Positions 6,625-13,989 of a DNA stretch of 46,318 nucleotides are shown here, piece after piece. The stretch is from an uncultured Muribaculaceae bacterium (lineage in GTDB: Bacteria > Bacteroidota > Bacteroidia > Bacteroidales > Muribaculaceae). Made by a program: the position numbers and the translations under genes. The notes beneath the pieces are model-generated. The model searched no databases, was not told the origin of the DNA, and worked only from the letters and a program-made list of their open reading frames with translations. Location of the stretch: the NCBI GenBank assembly GCA_947628285.1, contig CANQZK010000002.1, forward strand, positions 1 through 46,318. The letters are read 5' to 3'. The first letter of the stretch is position 1. The number at the start of each line of letters is the position of its first letter.

Positions 6625-7353
6625 TTAGTAGCTGTAAGTATTCTTGTATATATTGCCTACCACCGTGCATTTATCAGCATATTCACACAGCAGATAGCTA
6701 CCGCCTTCCACGCACATTGCGCCTGCATCATACACAACTGGTGTCGTAATAGTTCCCATGTCCAAATCGGGATAGCTAACAATATCCCCCTCATAGATGT
6801 CATTACCTGCATTGTCTTTCATGCCAGTAAATTGCCCGACTGTTGCAGGTATTACCCTGTTTTCTTGAAACATTAAACCTGCTTGATTATTAGGTAGCTT
6901 GGTATAGATAGAGGTTGCTTTGTTGGGGTATTCAATCAATGAACCATACACCCATTCTTCGGAGTCAAGGCTTTTGCCCCGAAATTTTATTTCTCTTTTC
7001 ATATTGAATTGGAGTTGTTTTTCCAGTAAGTAATAATCACCCTCGCCGCTAAAGCGTTTCTCTTTATAGCCTCTGCGTAAATACCAGTGCAGCACCTCAA
7101 CAGGGGTGTCCTGCTGCTTCCATTCCAGCATTACGCTTTTGTGGCCATGTTGCGCTGCCACGTATTCGGCCATTGATAACAGTTCATCAGCCTTGCCTTG
7201 CCGCCTGTACTGTGGCTCTACCCACAGGCCATATATCCACGCTGTGCCTCCCCAGCGTTGTTTTTTGGCATACATTTCCACCTGCACCGAGCCTTTGCGC
7301 TCGGCTATAAGCAGCCGTGTCATGCTGTGCCACGTTTGACGTTGTATTATCAT
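6625..7353 (-). CDS. GNAT acetyltransferase-YopX fusion protein
   Basis: A 242-residue frame with two recognisable parts. Residues about 1-112 are a GNAT N-acetyltransferase, with the acetyl-CoA loop 'VEPQYRRQGKADELL' (RxxGxA) and C-terminal 'VLHWYLRRGYKEK'. Residues 118-242 are a complete YopX-family protein starting with its own Met, 'MKREIKFRGKSLDSEEWVYG', and ending in 'VVGNIYKN'. These are normally separate phage genes. Here there is no stop between them, so either a true fusion is made or YopX starts internally at 7002. Substrates of both domains are unknown. Confidence 0.85.
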   Translation of the reverse strand: MIIQRQTWHSMTRLLIAERKGSVQVEMYAKKQRWGGTAWIYGLWVEPQYRRQGKADELLSMAEYVAAQHGHKSVMLEWKQQDTPVEVLHWYLRRGYKEKRFSGEGDYYLLEKQLQFNMKREIKFRGKSLDSEEWVYGSLIEYPNKATSIYTKLPNNQAGLMFQENRVIPATVGQFTGMKDNAGNDIYEGDIVSYPDLDMGTITTPVVYDAGAMCVEGGSYLLCEYADKCTVVGNIYKNTYSY

Positions 7354-7378
7354 AGTAGTTTACTGAATTTTGTGTTGG

Positions 7379-7558
7379 TTACAGTAATGGTGGGTTCTTT
7401 TGCTCCCACAGTATGCGCTCCACGCGAGCAATTTCATTGTCAATTATTTTTTCAATTTCCTTGCTGCGTTGCAGGTCGCATGGCCTGCGTGTTTTGAAAT
7501 ACTGCTTTTGGGCTTCGCGCATACGCTTTACGGTGTCATAAAATGCCTTGCTGTCCAT
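7379..7558 (-). CDS. Small hypothetical protein (59 residues, below the ORF-track cutoff)
   Basis: An open frame starting at ATG 7558 and ending with TAA at 7381-7379, beginning 'MDSKAFYDTVKRMREAQKQY' and ending 'ERILWEQKNPPLL'. It is highly charged and almost certainly helical, with the heptad-like spacing of small phage proteins. It overlaps the end of the next upstream gene by 23 bases and fills an otherwise empty 180-base gap. No function can be named. Confidence 0.65.
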   Translation of the reverse strand: MDSKAFYDTVKRMREAQKQYFKTRRPCDLQRSKEIEKIIDNEIARVERILWEQKNPPLL

Positions 7559-7826
7559 AGCTTGCCATTTTTTCGGTTATACTTGCCGCCATATTTTCAA
7601 GTTGCTTCCTGTATTCGGCCTGCACCTCCTCCTGCGTGCGTATGCCGCTGGCGGTTTCTATCCAGTCCACCGTTACACCGTTTGCGCCCAGTGTAATGCT
7701 GTTGACCTTGACATTAAACTTCGTTTCGTACTGCCGTATAATGTCGGCAATACCATACTCCAGCGCACCTTTGGCCAGCTGCTTAAGGTCGCCTGTTTTG
7801 AACTTAATGTTACTGTTGTCTGCCAT
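7536..7826 (-). CDS. Hypothetical phage protein
   Basis: A 96-residue soluble protein with 'IADIIRQYETKFNVKVNSITLG' in the middle and a helical C-terminus 'EVQAEYRKQLENMAASITEKM'. I do not recognise the family. It is read from the same leftward operon and overlaps both neighbours slightly. Confidence 0.6.
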   Translation of the reverse strand: MADNSNIKFKTGDLKQLAKGALEYGIADIIRQYETKFNVKVNSITLGANGVTVDWIETASGIRTQEEVQAEYRKQLENMAASITEKMASYGQQGIL

Positions 7827-8247
7827 TTTTTTGGTCGTTATGTTCGTTGATTTTTTTAAGCAGCCATGCTGCGTGCGTGCTGGGTTTGTTGCCGCGCTTT
7901 ACCTTTGGGCTGCGCACATACTTGTCGCGCTTTCGCTTTACCCATTGTAGGTTTGGCAATGCCAAATTTTCATAATTGCCGTCCAGCTCGTTTGCTTTCA
8001 TGCCTGCTGGTTTCGGGCATACAAAGGCAGTAAGTATTATGTCGGCCACCACTACCAGCACAAAAACATCGCCCTTACGGAGCGTTACCCTGCGCATACC
8101 ATAGCCGGACACAAAGCGCAAATCCACGCTTGCGCCAGTTTTGCGTACTCTGCCGTAATTACTGCACTCATAGCCTGTGTAGCCCTGTACAGGTCGCCAC
8201 ACTTCGCTGTCCATACTCACTTGCCCTTGTATGCCTGTTGTTTCCAT
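7810..8247 (-). CDS. NUMOD4-domain protein lacking a visible nuclease domain
   Basis: A 145-residue protein with a NUMOD4 motif, 'EVWRPVQGYTGYECSNYGRVRK' in outline (W-x-x-V-x-G-Y-x-x-x-Y-x-x-S-N-x-G-R-V). NUMOD4 is the DNA-binding element of HNH homing endonucleases. The expected HNH (HxxHxxxN) is not visible; the C-terminal half is only a basic segment ('WVKRKRDKYVRSPKVKRGNK'). It may be a truncated homing endonuclease or a DNA-binding protein in its own right. Confidence 0.75.
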   Translation of the reverse strand: METTGIQGQVSMDSEVWRPVQGYTGYECSNYGRVRKTGASVDLRFVSGYGMRRVTLRKGDVFVLVVVADIILTAFVCPKPAGMKANELDGNYENLALPNLQWVKRKRDKYVRSPKVKRGNKPSTHAAWLLKKINEHNDQKNGRQQ

Positions 8248-8251
8248 GCCG

Positions 8252-8848
8252 TCAGTATTTTTTGCCGTGCTTGTACGGCCTGTTTTGGTTGTAGCGCATT
8301 TTGGCCTCCACGTGCCACCACAGGTCTATGCCATAGGCTGCGGCCATTATTTCCACGGCTACAATGCCCGACAGTATGCGCTCTTGTACTGTCATGCGCC
8401 TGTTGGAAAGCACCTGTATTATTTCCCACGCATTTTCCGTAAATGCCCTGCTGTTGTGTATGCAGCCCACTACTGCGCCGCCACGCGATAGGTCATAGCC
8501 ATGCGCACCTGCCATATCCAGCAAGCGTATTACGGTGTCGGCCAGTTCATCGGCTGTGGTGTCCTTTAGGTAAAGCTCAAAGGCTGTTTTAAGCTCGTAC
8601 TGGTATAGTTCGGGGTCGCTGTTGCGCTCGGCCTCGTCCTCCCAGTCGGCCATGCTTATTTCAAAGCTGGATTTTTCGGCATAGTTGCCTTTGCGGTCGG
8701 CCTCTATGGCTTCTGCCAGCTCGCATACTACCAGCGTAAAGCAATGTTCATCGCTGGGGTTGCTTTCCCACCAGCCATGCCGCACAGCATTTGCGTGTAC
8801 TTCCATGGCCAGCACGTTAAGGTTGGGGCGTTTTGTTTCTTTTCCCAT
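8252..8848 (-). CDS. MazG-like phage protein
   Basis: I chose the Met at 8848 (MGKETKRPNLNVLAMEVH...), giving 198 residues; the longer track frame adds a non-conserved N-terminus, and an AGCAA element precedes the chosen start. 'CELAEAIEADRKG' (ExxE) and 'TADELADTVIRLLDMAGAHG' (ExxD) are the two metal-binding helices of the MazG/all-alpha NTP pyrophosphatase fold. It probably hydrolyses a nucleotide, perhaps an alarmone or a non-canonical NTP; the substrate is not evident. Confidence 0.72.
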   Translation of the reverse strand: MGKETKRPNLNVLAMEVHANAVRHGWWESNPSDEHCFTLVVCELAEAIEADRKGNYAEKSSFEISMADWEDEAERNSDPELYQYELKTAFELYLKDTTADELADTVIRLLDMAGAHGYDLSRGGAVVGCIHNSRAFTENAWEIIQVLSNRRMTVQERILSGIVAVEIMAAAYGIDLWWHVEAKMRYNQNRPYKHGKKY

Positions 8849-8976
8849 TGTTATTGCTAAAAATTGAATTCCTGTTTTAAGGCTGATTTTAGAGCAGTTT
8901 CGGGGTTGGGGCGATAACTTGGCTGAATTGCCAGCCAAGCGCGATTACAGCGCACGCCAGCCGCCCTGTGGGGCGT
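8849..8976. other. Intergenic gap with hairpins between the MazG-like and helicase-loader genes
   Basis: About 128 bases without a gene. It holds a 7-bp inverted repeat CTTGGCT/AGCCAAG near 8919-8940 and a small hairpin CGCCC-tgtg-GGGCG at 8962-8975 right after the helicase-loader stop. Either may slow transcription or protect an mRNA end. No U-tract is seen on the minus strand, so no firm terminator call is made. Confidence 0.4.
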
Positions 8977-9702
8977 TTATCGCCTGCTTTCGCCTGTCAG
9001 CTTTATCACGTTGTAGGTTTTGAAGCGGTCTATAAGTCGGCCAAAGCCGTCTGCAAACTTTTCCTCCAGCTGTTTTATGGTTAAGTTGGTCGTAAGGTGG
9101 GCTGTGTTGCCCATTTGCGTCCAAATTTCGTTTCGGGCGTGGAGAAACTCGTTTGTCAGCAGCTGCGTGTCCATGCCAAAGTACGTTTTGCTTTGCACGC
9201 CTATGTCGTTAAGGCAGATGTTAAAGGGCTGCGGCCTAAAGCCAGTGCTGTTTTCCTCGTTGTAGGTGTACAGGTCTAAATTGTTGTGTATGGTGTAGTA
9301 GTTTACCATTTGCGTTACCGACATACAGTGGAAAAAGCGAGGATTATTGGTGTAGCGCAAATATTCGCTGAATACCTGCATCAGCAGCGTTTTGCCTGTA
9401 CCCACACCGCCCATAATAAGCAGGTTTTTGTTCAGCTTGTATTTGGCATTGGGAAATACCTGCTCGGCCAGCTGCGAGCCGTTAAAGTAGTACAGCAGGA
9501 AACGTAACACCTGCTTGTTATGCTCGTCAATAACAAACTGCCTGCGCTGGGGGAGCAGCAGCTTGTTGGCGATTGTTACCACCAGCCGCGAGTGCTGGTT
9601 AAACACTTCTTCATCGTCCAGCAGGTTGCACTGCTGCTGCGCCCTGCGTGCATCGTTTAGCACACGCTGGAAAATGGATTGTATGGTTACTGGTTCTTCC
9701 AT
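8977..9702 (-). CDS. DnaC-like replicative helicase loader ATPase
   Basis: A 241-residue AAA+ protein. Walker A is 'GGVGTGKT' near residue 95, a Walker B-like 'NICLNDIG' sits near 161, sensor 1 is 'HLTTNLT', and the C-terminal 'GRLIDRFKTYNVIKL' holds the arginine-finger region, all as in the DnaC/IstB/DnaI family. It loads the replicative helicase onto origin DNA. It lies just downstream of the replication initiator gene, the classic phage initiator-loader order (like lambda O-P). Walker B has Asn-Asp-Ile-Gly rather than the usual DD/DE pair, seen in some loaders. Confidence 0.87.
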   Translation of the reverse strand: MEEPVTIQSIFQRVLNDARRAQQQCNLLDDEEVFNQHSRLVVTIANKLLLPQRRQFVIDEHNKQVLRFLLYYFNGSQLAEQVFPNAKYKLNKNLLIMGGVGTGKTLLMQVFSEYLRYTNNPRFFHCMSVTQMVNYYTIHNNLDLYTYNEENSTGFRPQPFNICLNDIGVQSKTYFGMDTQLLTNEFLHARNEIWTQMGNTAHLTTNLTIKQLEEKFADGFGRLIDRFKTYNVIKLTGESRR

Positions 9703-9722
9703 ATTGCTGAAAAGTGTGTGGG

Positions 9723-10721
9723 TTAACAGTCTACGCCGCCAAAGCTGCCACCATATTCATCATCGCTGGGGGGCTGCTGTGTCTGCACCTGCTGGGCGTT
9801 GTACTGTGCCGTGCCGCCTTTGGCAGGCTCTACGGCCTCAAACTCGTTTTCCCAGCGTGCTTGATTTATCCATGTTTGCAGGTATGCCCACTGTGGTACA
9901 AACTGGCCAGCAGCCTGCATTTGCTCGCGCCATACTATTTCGCGCTCCAGTGCTGGCATAAGGCATGGCACTATTTCGCGCCAGTTGCTGTATTTCTTTT
10001 TGAAATTTTCCAGTTCAACCTTTAGTCCGCGCTTTGTGCCTTTGTAGGCTTGGCGAAACTGGTTAAACATGGCCTCCAGTTCAGCTGTAGTGTACTGGCC
10101 AGTCGCACCCTGTACAGGCTCGCCGCTTTTCTTTTTTTTATTTTTTTCTTTTAGTATAATATTATCTATATTATATATTTGTTGATTGTCACCAGCTTGC
10201 GGAGCAACTGTTGCGGAACCCTTTGCGGAACTGCTTGCGGAACACGTACTTTTTTGTACAGTTTTGGGCATATTTTTACCCTGTTCACCACCATGCTCAC
10301 CACTTTGTTCTGCAAGCCGTTCACCACTTTGCTCTGCATCGTGTTCTGCAAGCTGTTCATTACATTGTTCCTCACGCTGTTCTGCATCTATTGCGGAACC
10401 ACTGGGCATAACAAATTGATATTTAGTATAATTCACAATATAAATATCAGTGCCTTTTTTGCCGCTTGTAAAAGTAATTTCGCCTGTGCTTTGTAGCTTG
10501 CGCAACTTTGAAATTATGGTGTTTTGGCTCATACCTGTAAGCACGGACAGCTTAGGCACGCTGGTATGCAGCTCGCCCACGCGCTGCACCTTGCCGCGAT
10601 ACCTGTAGTTCGGCAAATAGTTGGCCATGCACAACAGGTGTATGAACAGCGACACCATATAGGCATCATCGTGCCATTCCCAGTGCAAAATCTGCCTGTG
10701 TAGTATTAAGTAGTCTTTCAT
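9723..10721 (-). CDS. Phage replication initiator (winged helix plus DnaD-like C-terminus)
   Basis: I chose the Met at 10721 (MKDYLILHRQILHWEW...), giving 332 residues; an AGCAA motif precedes it. Residues about 1-105 are a winged-helix domain of the phage initiator type ('LSVLTGMSQNTIISKLRKLQ'). The middle (about 108-200) is low complexity: a four-residue repeat EQxx (EQRE, EQCN, EQLA, EHDA, EQSG...), then Ser/Ala-rich and Lys-rich stretches. The C-terminus ('LENFKKKYSNWREIVPCLMPALEREI', 'WAYLQTWINQARWE') resembles initiators that contact the helicase. The repeats coincide with DNA iterons, so the origin is probably inside this gene. Confidence 0.8.
   Translation of the reverse strand: MKDYLILHRQILHWEWHDDAYMVSLFIHLLCMANYLPNYRYRGKVQRVGELHTSVPKLSVLTGMSQNTIISKLRKLQSTGEITFTSGKKGTDIYIVNYTKYQFVMPSGSAIDAEQREEQCNEQLAEHDAEQSGERLAEQSGEHGGEQGKNMPKTVQKSTCSASSSAKGSATVAPQAGDNQQIYNIDNIILKEKNKKKKSGEPVQGATGQYTTAELEAMFNQFRQAYKGTKRGLKVELENFKKKYSNWREIVPCLMPALEREIVWREQMQAAGQFVPQWAYLQTWINQARWENEFEAVEPAKGGTAQYNAQQVQTQQPPSDDEYGGSFGGVDC
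10133..10399. repeat. 12-bp iterons with AT-rich flank: candidate phage replication origin
   Basis: TTGCGGAAC occurs at 10211, 10223 and 10235, exactly 12 bases apart, and again at 10391, which is 13 x 12 bases further. The DNA between is also built on a 12-base period (units like TTGCAGAACAnn on the minus strand). A variant TTGCGGAGC lies at 10197. Directly left, 10133-10190 is almost pure A/T. Iterons plus an AT-rich unwinding element inside the initiator gene is the lambda-type origin layout. Confidence 0.6.
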
Positions 10722-10785
10722 TGTTGCTTTGTTAAGCCACCCTGCCAGCGTTGCCGCCAGCAGGGGGCTGGGTTGCTGATTGGGT

Positions 10786-11073
10786 TTATACCACCGCCAG
10801 TTTTGCGGTTTCGGTAACAAAATCCTGCGCTGGTTTGAAACTGGGTTTCATGTGGGCTGCCACACGCACGCTTTCGCCTGTACCGATGTTGCGTGCCACG
10901 CGAGCTTTGCAGGCTTTTGGCTTAAAAGAGCCAAAGCCGCGCAATGTTACTTCCTCGCCGCGCTCTACGGCATTGCGGATTTCGCCGAGGGTTGCGTTGA
11001 TTATCTGCTCAACGCTGGCAGTTGTGCAGCCAGTAGTACCTGCCACGGCTTGCACCAGTTCTTGCTTTGTCAT
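10786..11073 (-). CDS. HU-family DNA-binding protein
   Basis: From Met 11073 (MTKQELVQAVAG...) the protein has 95 residues, the normal HU/IHF size. The start overlaps the DUF4494 stop as ATGA. It shows 'ATLGEIRNAVERGEEVTLRGFGSFKPK', the conserved HU dimer and saddle region, then 'CKARVARNIGTGESVRVAA', the DNA-gripping arm. HU bends DNA. In this position it may help origin opening, RecT recombination or integrase action. Confidence 0.92.
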   Translation of the reverse strand: MTKQELVQAVAGTTGCTTASVEQIINATLGEIRNAVERGEEVTLRGFGSFKPKACKARVARNIGTGESVRVAAHMKPSFKPAQDFVTETAKLAVV

Positions 11074-11516
11074 TTCTCTTGGGTGTTTTGGGGTTGTGTG
11101 CTTTCGCTCTTTATGTAATCCAGTATTGGCGTTTCCTTTACGCACACGGCCTCGTAATCAGCCATTGTGCCGCGCATATTGTCTGCCACGGCCTGCATGG
11201 CCTCGGTAAGGTTGCTGGCCTGCACCAGCATACGATTTTTCGTGCGTTTCTCGCAGCCTGTTTTTTCGTCCAGCGTTATAAATTCCAGCTGGGCTTCATA
11301 CCACCTGTCGCCAGCCTCATTTCCCCACACTTCTGCGTACTTTACACGCTTTATGTCGGTAATGGTAAACTCGCCGCTTATAAAGGGCTGGGCGTATTCC
11401 GTTGCGCGTGCCTCGGCTTCGGTAAAGCTCAATGCGTCCACCACATACACGTCAACGGTGGGCTTGATGCAGCCGTTTTCCTGCATCTTGTCGTACTTAA
11501 CTTTAACTTGGTACAT
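11070..11516 (-). CDS. DUF4494 family protein
   Basis: I chose Met 11516 (MYQVKVKYDKMQENG...), giving 148 residues. The opening, 'VDALSFTEAEARATEYAQP' and 'FTITDIKRVKYAEVW' are characteristic of DUF4494, a family widespread in Bacteroidota phages and mobile elements. No function is established for the family that I know of. It overlaps the HU gene by 4 bases and likely shares its transcript. Confidence 0.85.
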   Translation of the reverse strand: MYQVKVKYDKMQENGCIKPTVDVYVVDALSFTEAEARATEYAQPFISGEFTITDIKRVKYAEVWGNEAGDRWYEAQLEFITLDEKTGCEKRTKNRMLVQASNLTEAMQAVADNMRGTMADYEAVCVKETPILDYIKSESTQPQNTQEK

Positions 11517-11518
11517 GG

Positions 11519-12091
11519 TTAGTCCATTTTGGGGGTTATACCATAGCAGGCACAGCACAGCTCAAAAAACTGCTTGCCCACGAACTGTGCCTTTTCATCG
11601 CTGTTAAGGCACAGGGGGAAACCATAATACGCATGCGTATGCGCACCGCGAATATGCGTACTCGCACAGCGGACACCCGCATACTCCGCATGAACCGCAT
11701 TAGCAGCAGCGAGCAGCTGGTATATGCCTTTACGCTTACATTCTGCCTTGCCCAGCTGTTGCATTTCCTCCTTGCTGTACAGCACGAATACAGGGTAATA
11801 GCCCCAGCCGTCCTTGTCGTACCAGCTGCCATTTCCGTTAATGGCCTCGCAAATAACGAGCAGCTGCTGCATAGCATTGGCCATTTTCATGTACTGGGGA
11901 CGGTCGCCGATTTCCTTAAAATCGCGTGCCTGTATGCCCAGCACCTCGCAGGCTTTTTCGTAGCTGGTTACTTCGCGCCAGTCAAAGGCAAAAAGCTCCT
12001 TGCCGTGCAGGTGTTCCAGTATTTCCTTTTGGTCTGCGTTGCCAGCCTTATAAGCTGCCAGCAGCGCACTTTTTTCTACTTCGATTTTCAT
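11519..12091 (-). CDS. Hypothetical phage protein
   Basis: A 190-residue soluble protein whose middle part 'NGNGSWYDKDGWGYYPVF' recurs in hypothetical proteins of Bacteroidota phages. A Cys-containing C-terminus ('FFELCCACYGI') follows a His/Thr-rich stretch 'CASTHIRGAHTHAYYG'. That stretch is encoded by DNA with repeated ATGCG units and a perfect 14-bp palindrome at 11627-11640. No function can be named. Confidence 0.65.
   Translation of the reverse strand: MKIEVEKSALLAAYKAGNADQKEILEHLHGKELFAFDWREVTSYEKACEVLGIQARDFKEIGDRPQYMKMANAMQQLLVICEAINGNGSWYDKDGWGYYPVFVLYSKEEMQQLGKAECKRKGIYQLLAAANAVHAEYAGVRCASTHIRGAHTHAYYGFPLCLNSDEKAQFVGKQFFELCCACYGITPKMD
11627..11640. repeat. Perfect 14-bp palindrome in a short ATGCG repeat tract
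   Basis: ATACGCATGCGTAT reads the same on both strands. It begins a tract (11627-11697) with several copies of ATGCG/CGCAT. It lies inside a coding region; a protein-binding role is possible but not shown. Confidence 0.6.
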
Positions 12092-12254
12092 TCTTGTAAT
12101 ATTTGTTGTTAGTTAATTCTCGTTGTGCGTTTTGCAGCAGGCGTATTTTGTTAGCCACCCTTAAGCTATGCTGTTTTAGGGGCTGTAAGGCCGTTATTTC
12201 AGCTTGCAGGGCTTCCTCAATAACTTTGGCTGTCGCTTCCGTTACGCACCTCAT
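12048..12254 (-). CDS. Small hypothetical protein
   Basis: A 68-residue frame that starts on the stop codon of the MBL gene (ATGA). It is a charged, probably helical protein ('VIEEALQAEITALQPLKQH', 'RVANKIRLLQNAQREL') and runs 44 bases into the next gene, so the C-terminal 14 residues may be accidental. It otherwise fills the gap between two genes and is likely real. Confidence 0.5.
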   Translation of the reverse strand: MRCVTEATAKVIEEALQAEITALQPLKQHSLRVANKIRLLQNAQRELTNNKYYKNENRSRKKCAAGSL

Positions 12255-12982
12255 AACACGCTTGCATTAAGCTGTAGCACCATGCCGCCAATGGCCGCAT
12301 ACACTGGCTTGCCTATGGCCTCGCGCACCTGCTGCACAAACTGGGCTTCGTTGCTGTTGCCGTCCGACAGGTGTATAAGCACCACCTTTTGCAGGGCTGT
12401 GCGGTCGCTGGTAAGCAGGTAGCGTATGCTGTTGGCGATTTCAAAATGGCTGGTCAAAAGCCTGTCGCGCATACCAGCAGACACCCTGCCAGCCGCAATG
12501 TTGGCCTCCAGTATTTCATCGCTGTAGTTGGCCTCCAGCAGGTAGCTGTTTACACCGCTGAACCTGTAATCACAGGCGTATGTGTCAGTAATAAACACTA
12601 CCTTGCCGCACTCGCTATGCTTTATTAGGTAGCCCACACATGGCACATCGTGCTGTACTGCAAAGGGCATTACCACGAAGCCGCCCAGCCTGTAGGCGTT
12701 GCCCATTTTTATAGCTATGCCGTTTCGGGTAATGCCTTTTGCTTCCAGTACATCGGGGAGTGCCAGCACGCGAATGCCAGCGTCTGCGTAATCCTTTGCA
12801 TAGCGCGAATGGTCGTTATGGCTGTGCGTAACAATGCAGCCGCGCACCTTTTGCAGGTCAAAGCCCAGTGCCTTTTTGGTTTCAATAAGTTTCGTGCCTG
12901 CTTCAATGCACAGGGCTTCGCTTGTGCCGTTAAGCACATAGCCGTTACCCTTACTGCTGCTGCCTATTACTACCAGTTCCAT
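12251..12982 (-). CDS. Metallo-beta-lactamase-fold hydrolase, possible phage nuclease
   Basis: A 243-residue MBL-fold protein. It opens 'MELVVIGSSSKGNGYVL' as in the YycJ/WalJ group, carries the metal motif 'THSHNDH' (HxHxDH) near residue 53, and has later ligands in 'VFITDTYACD' and 'SHFEI'. The YycJ group includes DNA exonucleases. Its place beside recT and a Rad50-like ATPase suggests it provides the 5'-3' resection needed for RecT annealing. That is inference from context; the fold assignment is firm. Confidence 0.85.
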   Translation of the reverse strand: MELVVIGSSSKGNGYVLNGTSEALCIEAGTKLIETKKALGFDLQKVRGCIVTHSHNDHSRYAKDYADAGIRVLALPDVLEAKGITRNGIAIKMGNAYRLGGFVVMPFAVQHDVPCVGYLIKHSECGKVVFITDTYACDYRFSGVNSYLLEANYSDEILEANIAAGRVSAGMRDRLLTSHFEIANSIRYLLTSDRTALQKVVLIHLSDGNSNEAQFVQQVREAIGKPVYAAIGGMVLQLNASVL

Positions 12983-12994
12983 TGCGCTACAGCT

Positions 12995-13960
12995 TTAGAG
13001 TGGACATTTGCGGCCTGCTCCAGCAGGGTGATGCTCGGCTGTGTTGTCAAACAGGTTTGCAGGCTGGTGGGCGTTTTCCACAGGTTGTGCCGCCTGTGTG
13101 TCGTTATCGGCCGCGTCCAGTACCTCGCCTGTTTCGGTGTCCACCACAGGCAGGGCTTCTCCCTTTACTTCCACATAGTCCACGTTCACGGCCTGCTGGC
13201 CATGCTGTGCGGCCTCACGCTGCATGGCCGCTGTGTCGGGTTCGTCTGCTTCCTCCACGGCTGCGCCCAGCGCAATCTTGCAGGCACGGCTGATTACGGT
13301 TTTCTTGCACATTTGGTCGGTAAAGTTGTTGTGCGCACCACTGTTGCCTTTGGCTGCACCCTGCTGCCAGCTTTTGCGGATTTGGTCCATTGTCATTACC
13401 TCAATCCAGCGGTCGCCGTCCTTGGTAATTACTACTGCATACGCACCCACAATAGCCGACAGGTTGATGTTTTCCAGCTTTGTTTCGTGCTTGACAAGCT
13501 GGTAGCGGCCTTTATCGTCCACGGTGTATACAAATTCATCGTCTTTGTACACCACCTGTGCATTAACATCGGCTACTTCGGTGTCGCGCTTGACACGCAT
13601 CAGTTTGCCGCGATAGTCCTCCCAGCAGGTAAGCTGGTCGCCTGCTACAATGAAGTAGCACTGTTTCTTGGCTACGGATAAGCCTTTGATTACCATTTCC
13701 AGCAGGGCATTGCAAATGCTGGCCTGCTTGCACACTTCCAGTGCAGGACGGTTGTTTCGGTCTTTCACGGTTTGCAGGTTAAGCCATGCCATTTTGAGGG
13801 CGTTGCCTGCTGTGTAGCCAGTAGGCAGTACAAGCTCGCCTGCCTGTTCAAGTGCCGTAACACGTGCCAGCACGTTGTCGCTGATGTTTTTCGGCATGGC
13901 CACTATGGCCGTGCCAGTGACCTGCTGCTGTGCAGGCTGGTTGGTTGGTGTTGTTCCCAT
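12995..13960 (-). CDS. recT: RecT family single-strand annealing recombinase
   Basis: RecT coats resected single strands and anneals them to complementary DNA. Visible are 'ALKMAWLNLQTVKDRNNRPALEVC', 'NALLEMVIKGLSVAKKQCYFI', 'LTCWEDYRGKLMRVKR' and the C-terminal 'HNNFTDQMCKKTVISRACK', all RecT features. I chose Met 13960 because it is preceded by AAAAGCAAT, the same leader as other starts in this operon; a Met at 13987 is also possible. The tail after about residue 250 is acidic and low complexity. Partners are the MBL hydrolase and the Rad50-like ATPase on either side. Confidence 0.93.
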   Translation of the reverse strand: MGTTPTNQPAQQQVTGTAIVAMPKNISDNVLARVTALEQAGELVLPTGYTAGNALKMAWLNLQTVKDRNNRPALEVCKQASICNALLEMVIKGLSVAKKQCYFIVAGDQLTCWEDYRGKLMRVKRDTEVADVNAQVVYKDDEFVYTVDDKGRYQLVKHETKLENINLSAIVGAYAVVITKDGDRWIEVMTMDQIRKSWQQGAAKGNSGAHNNFTDQMCKKTVISRACKIALGAAVEEADEPDTAAMQREAAQHGQQAVNVDYVEVKGEALPVVDTETGEVLDAADNDTQAAQPVENAHQPANLFDNTAEHHPAGAGRKCPL

Positions 13961-13989
13961 ATTGCTTTTATTTAGGGGGTTAAACATTG

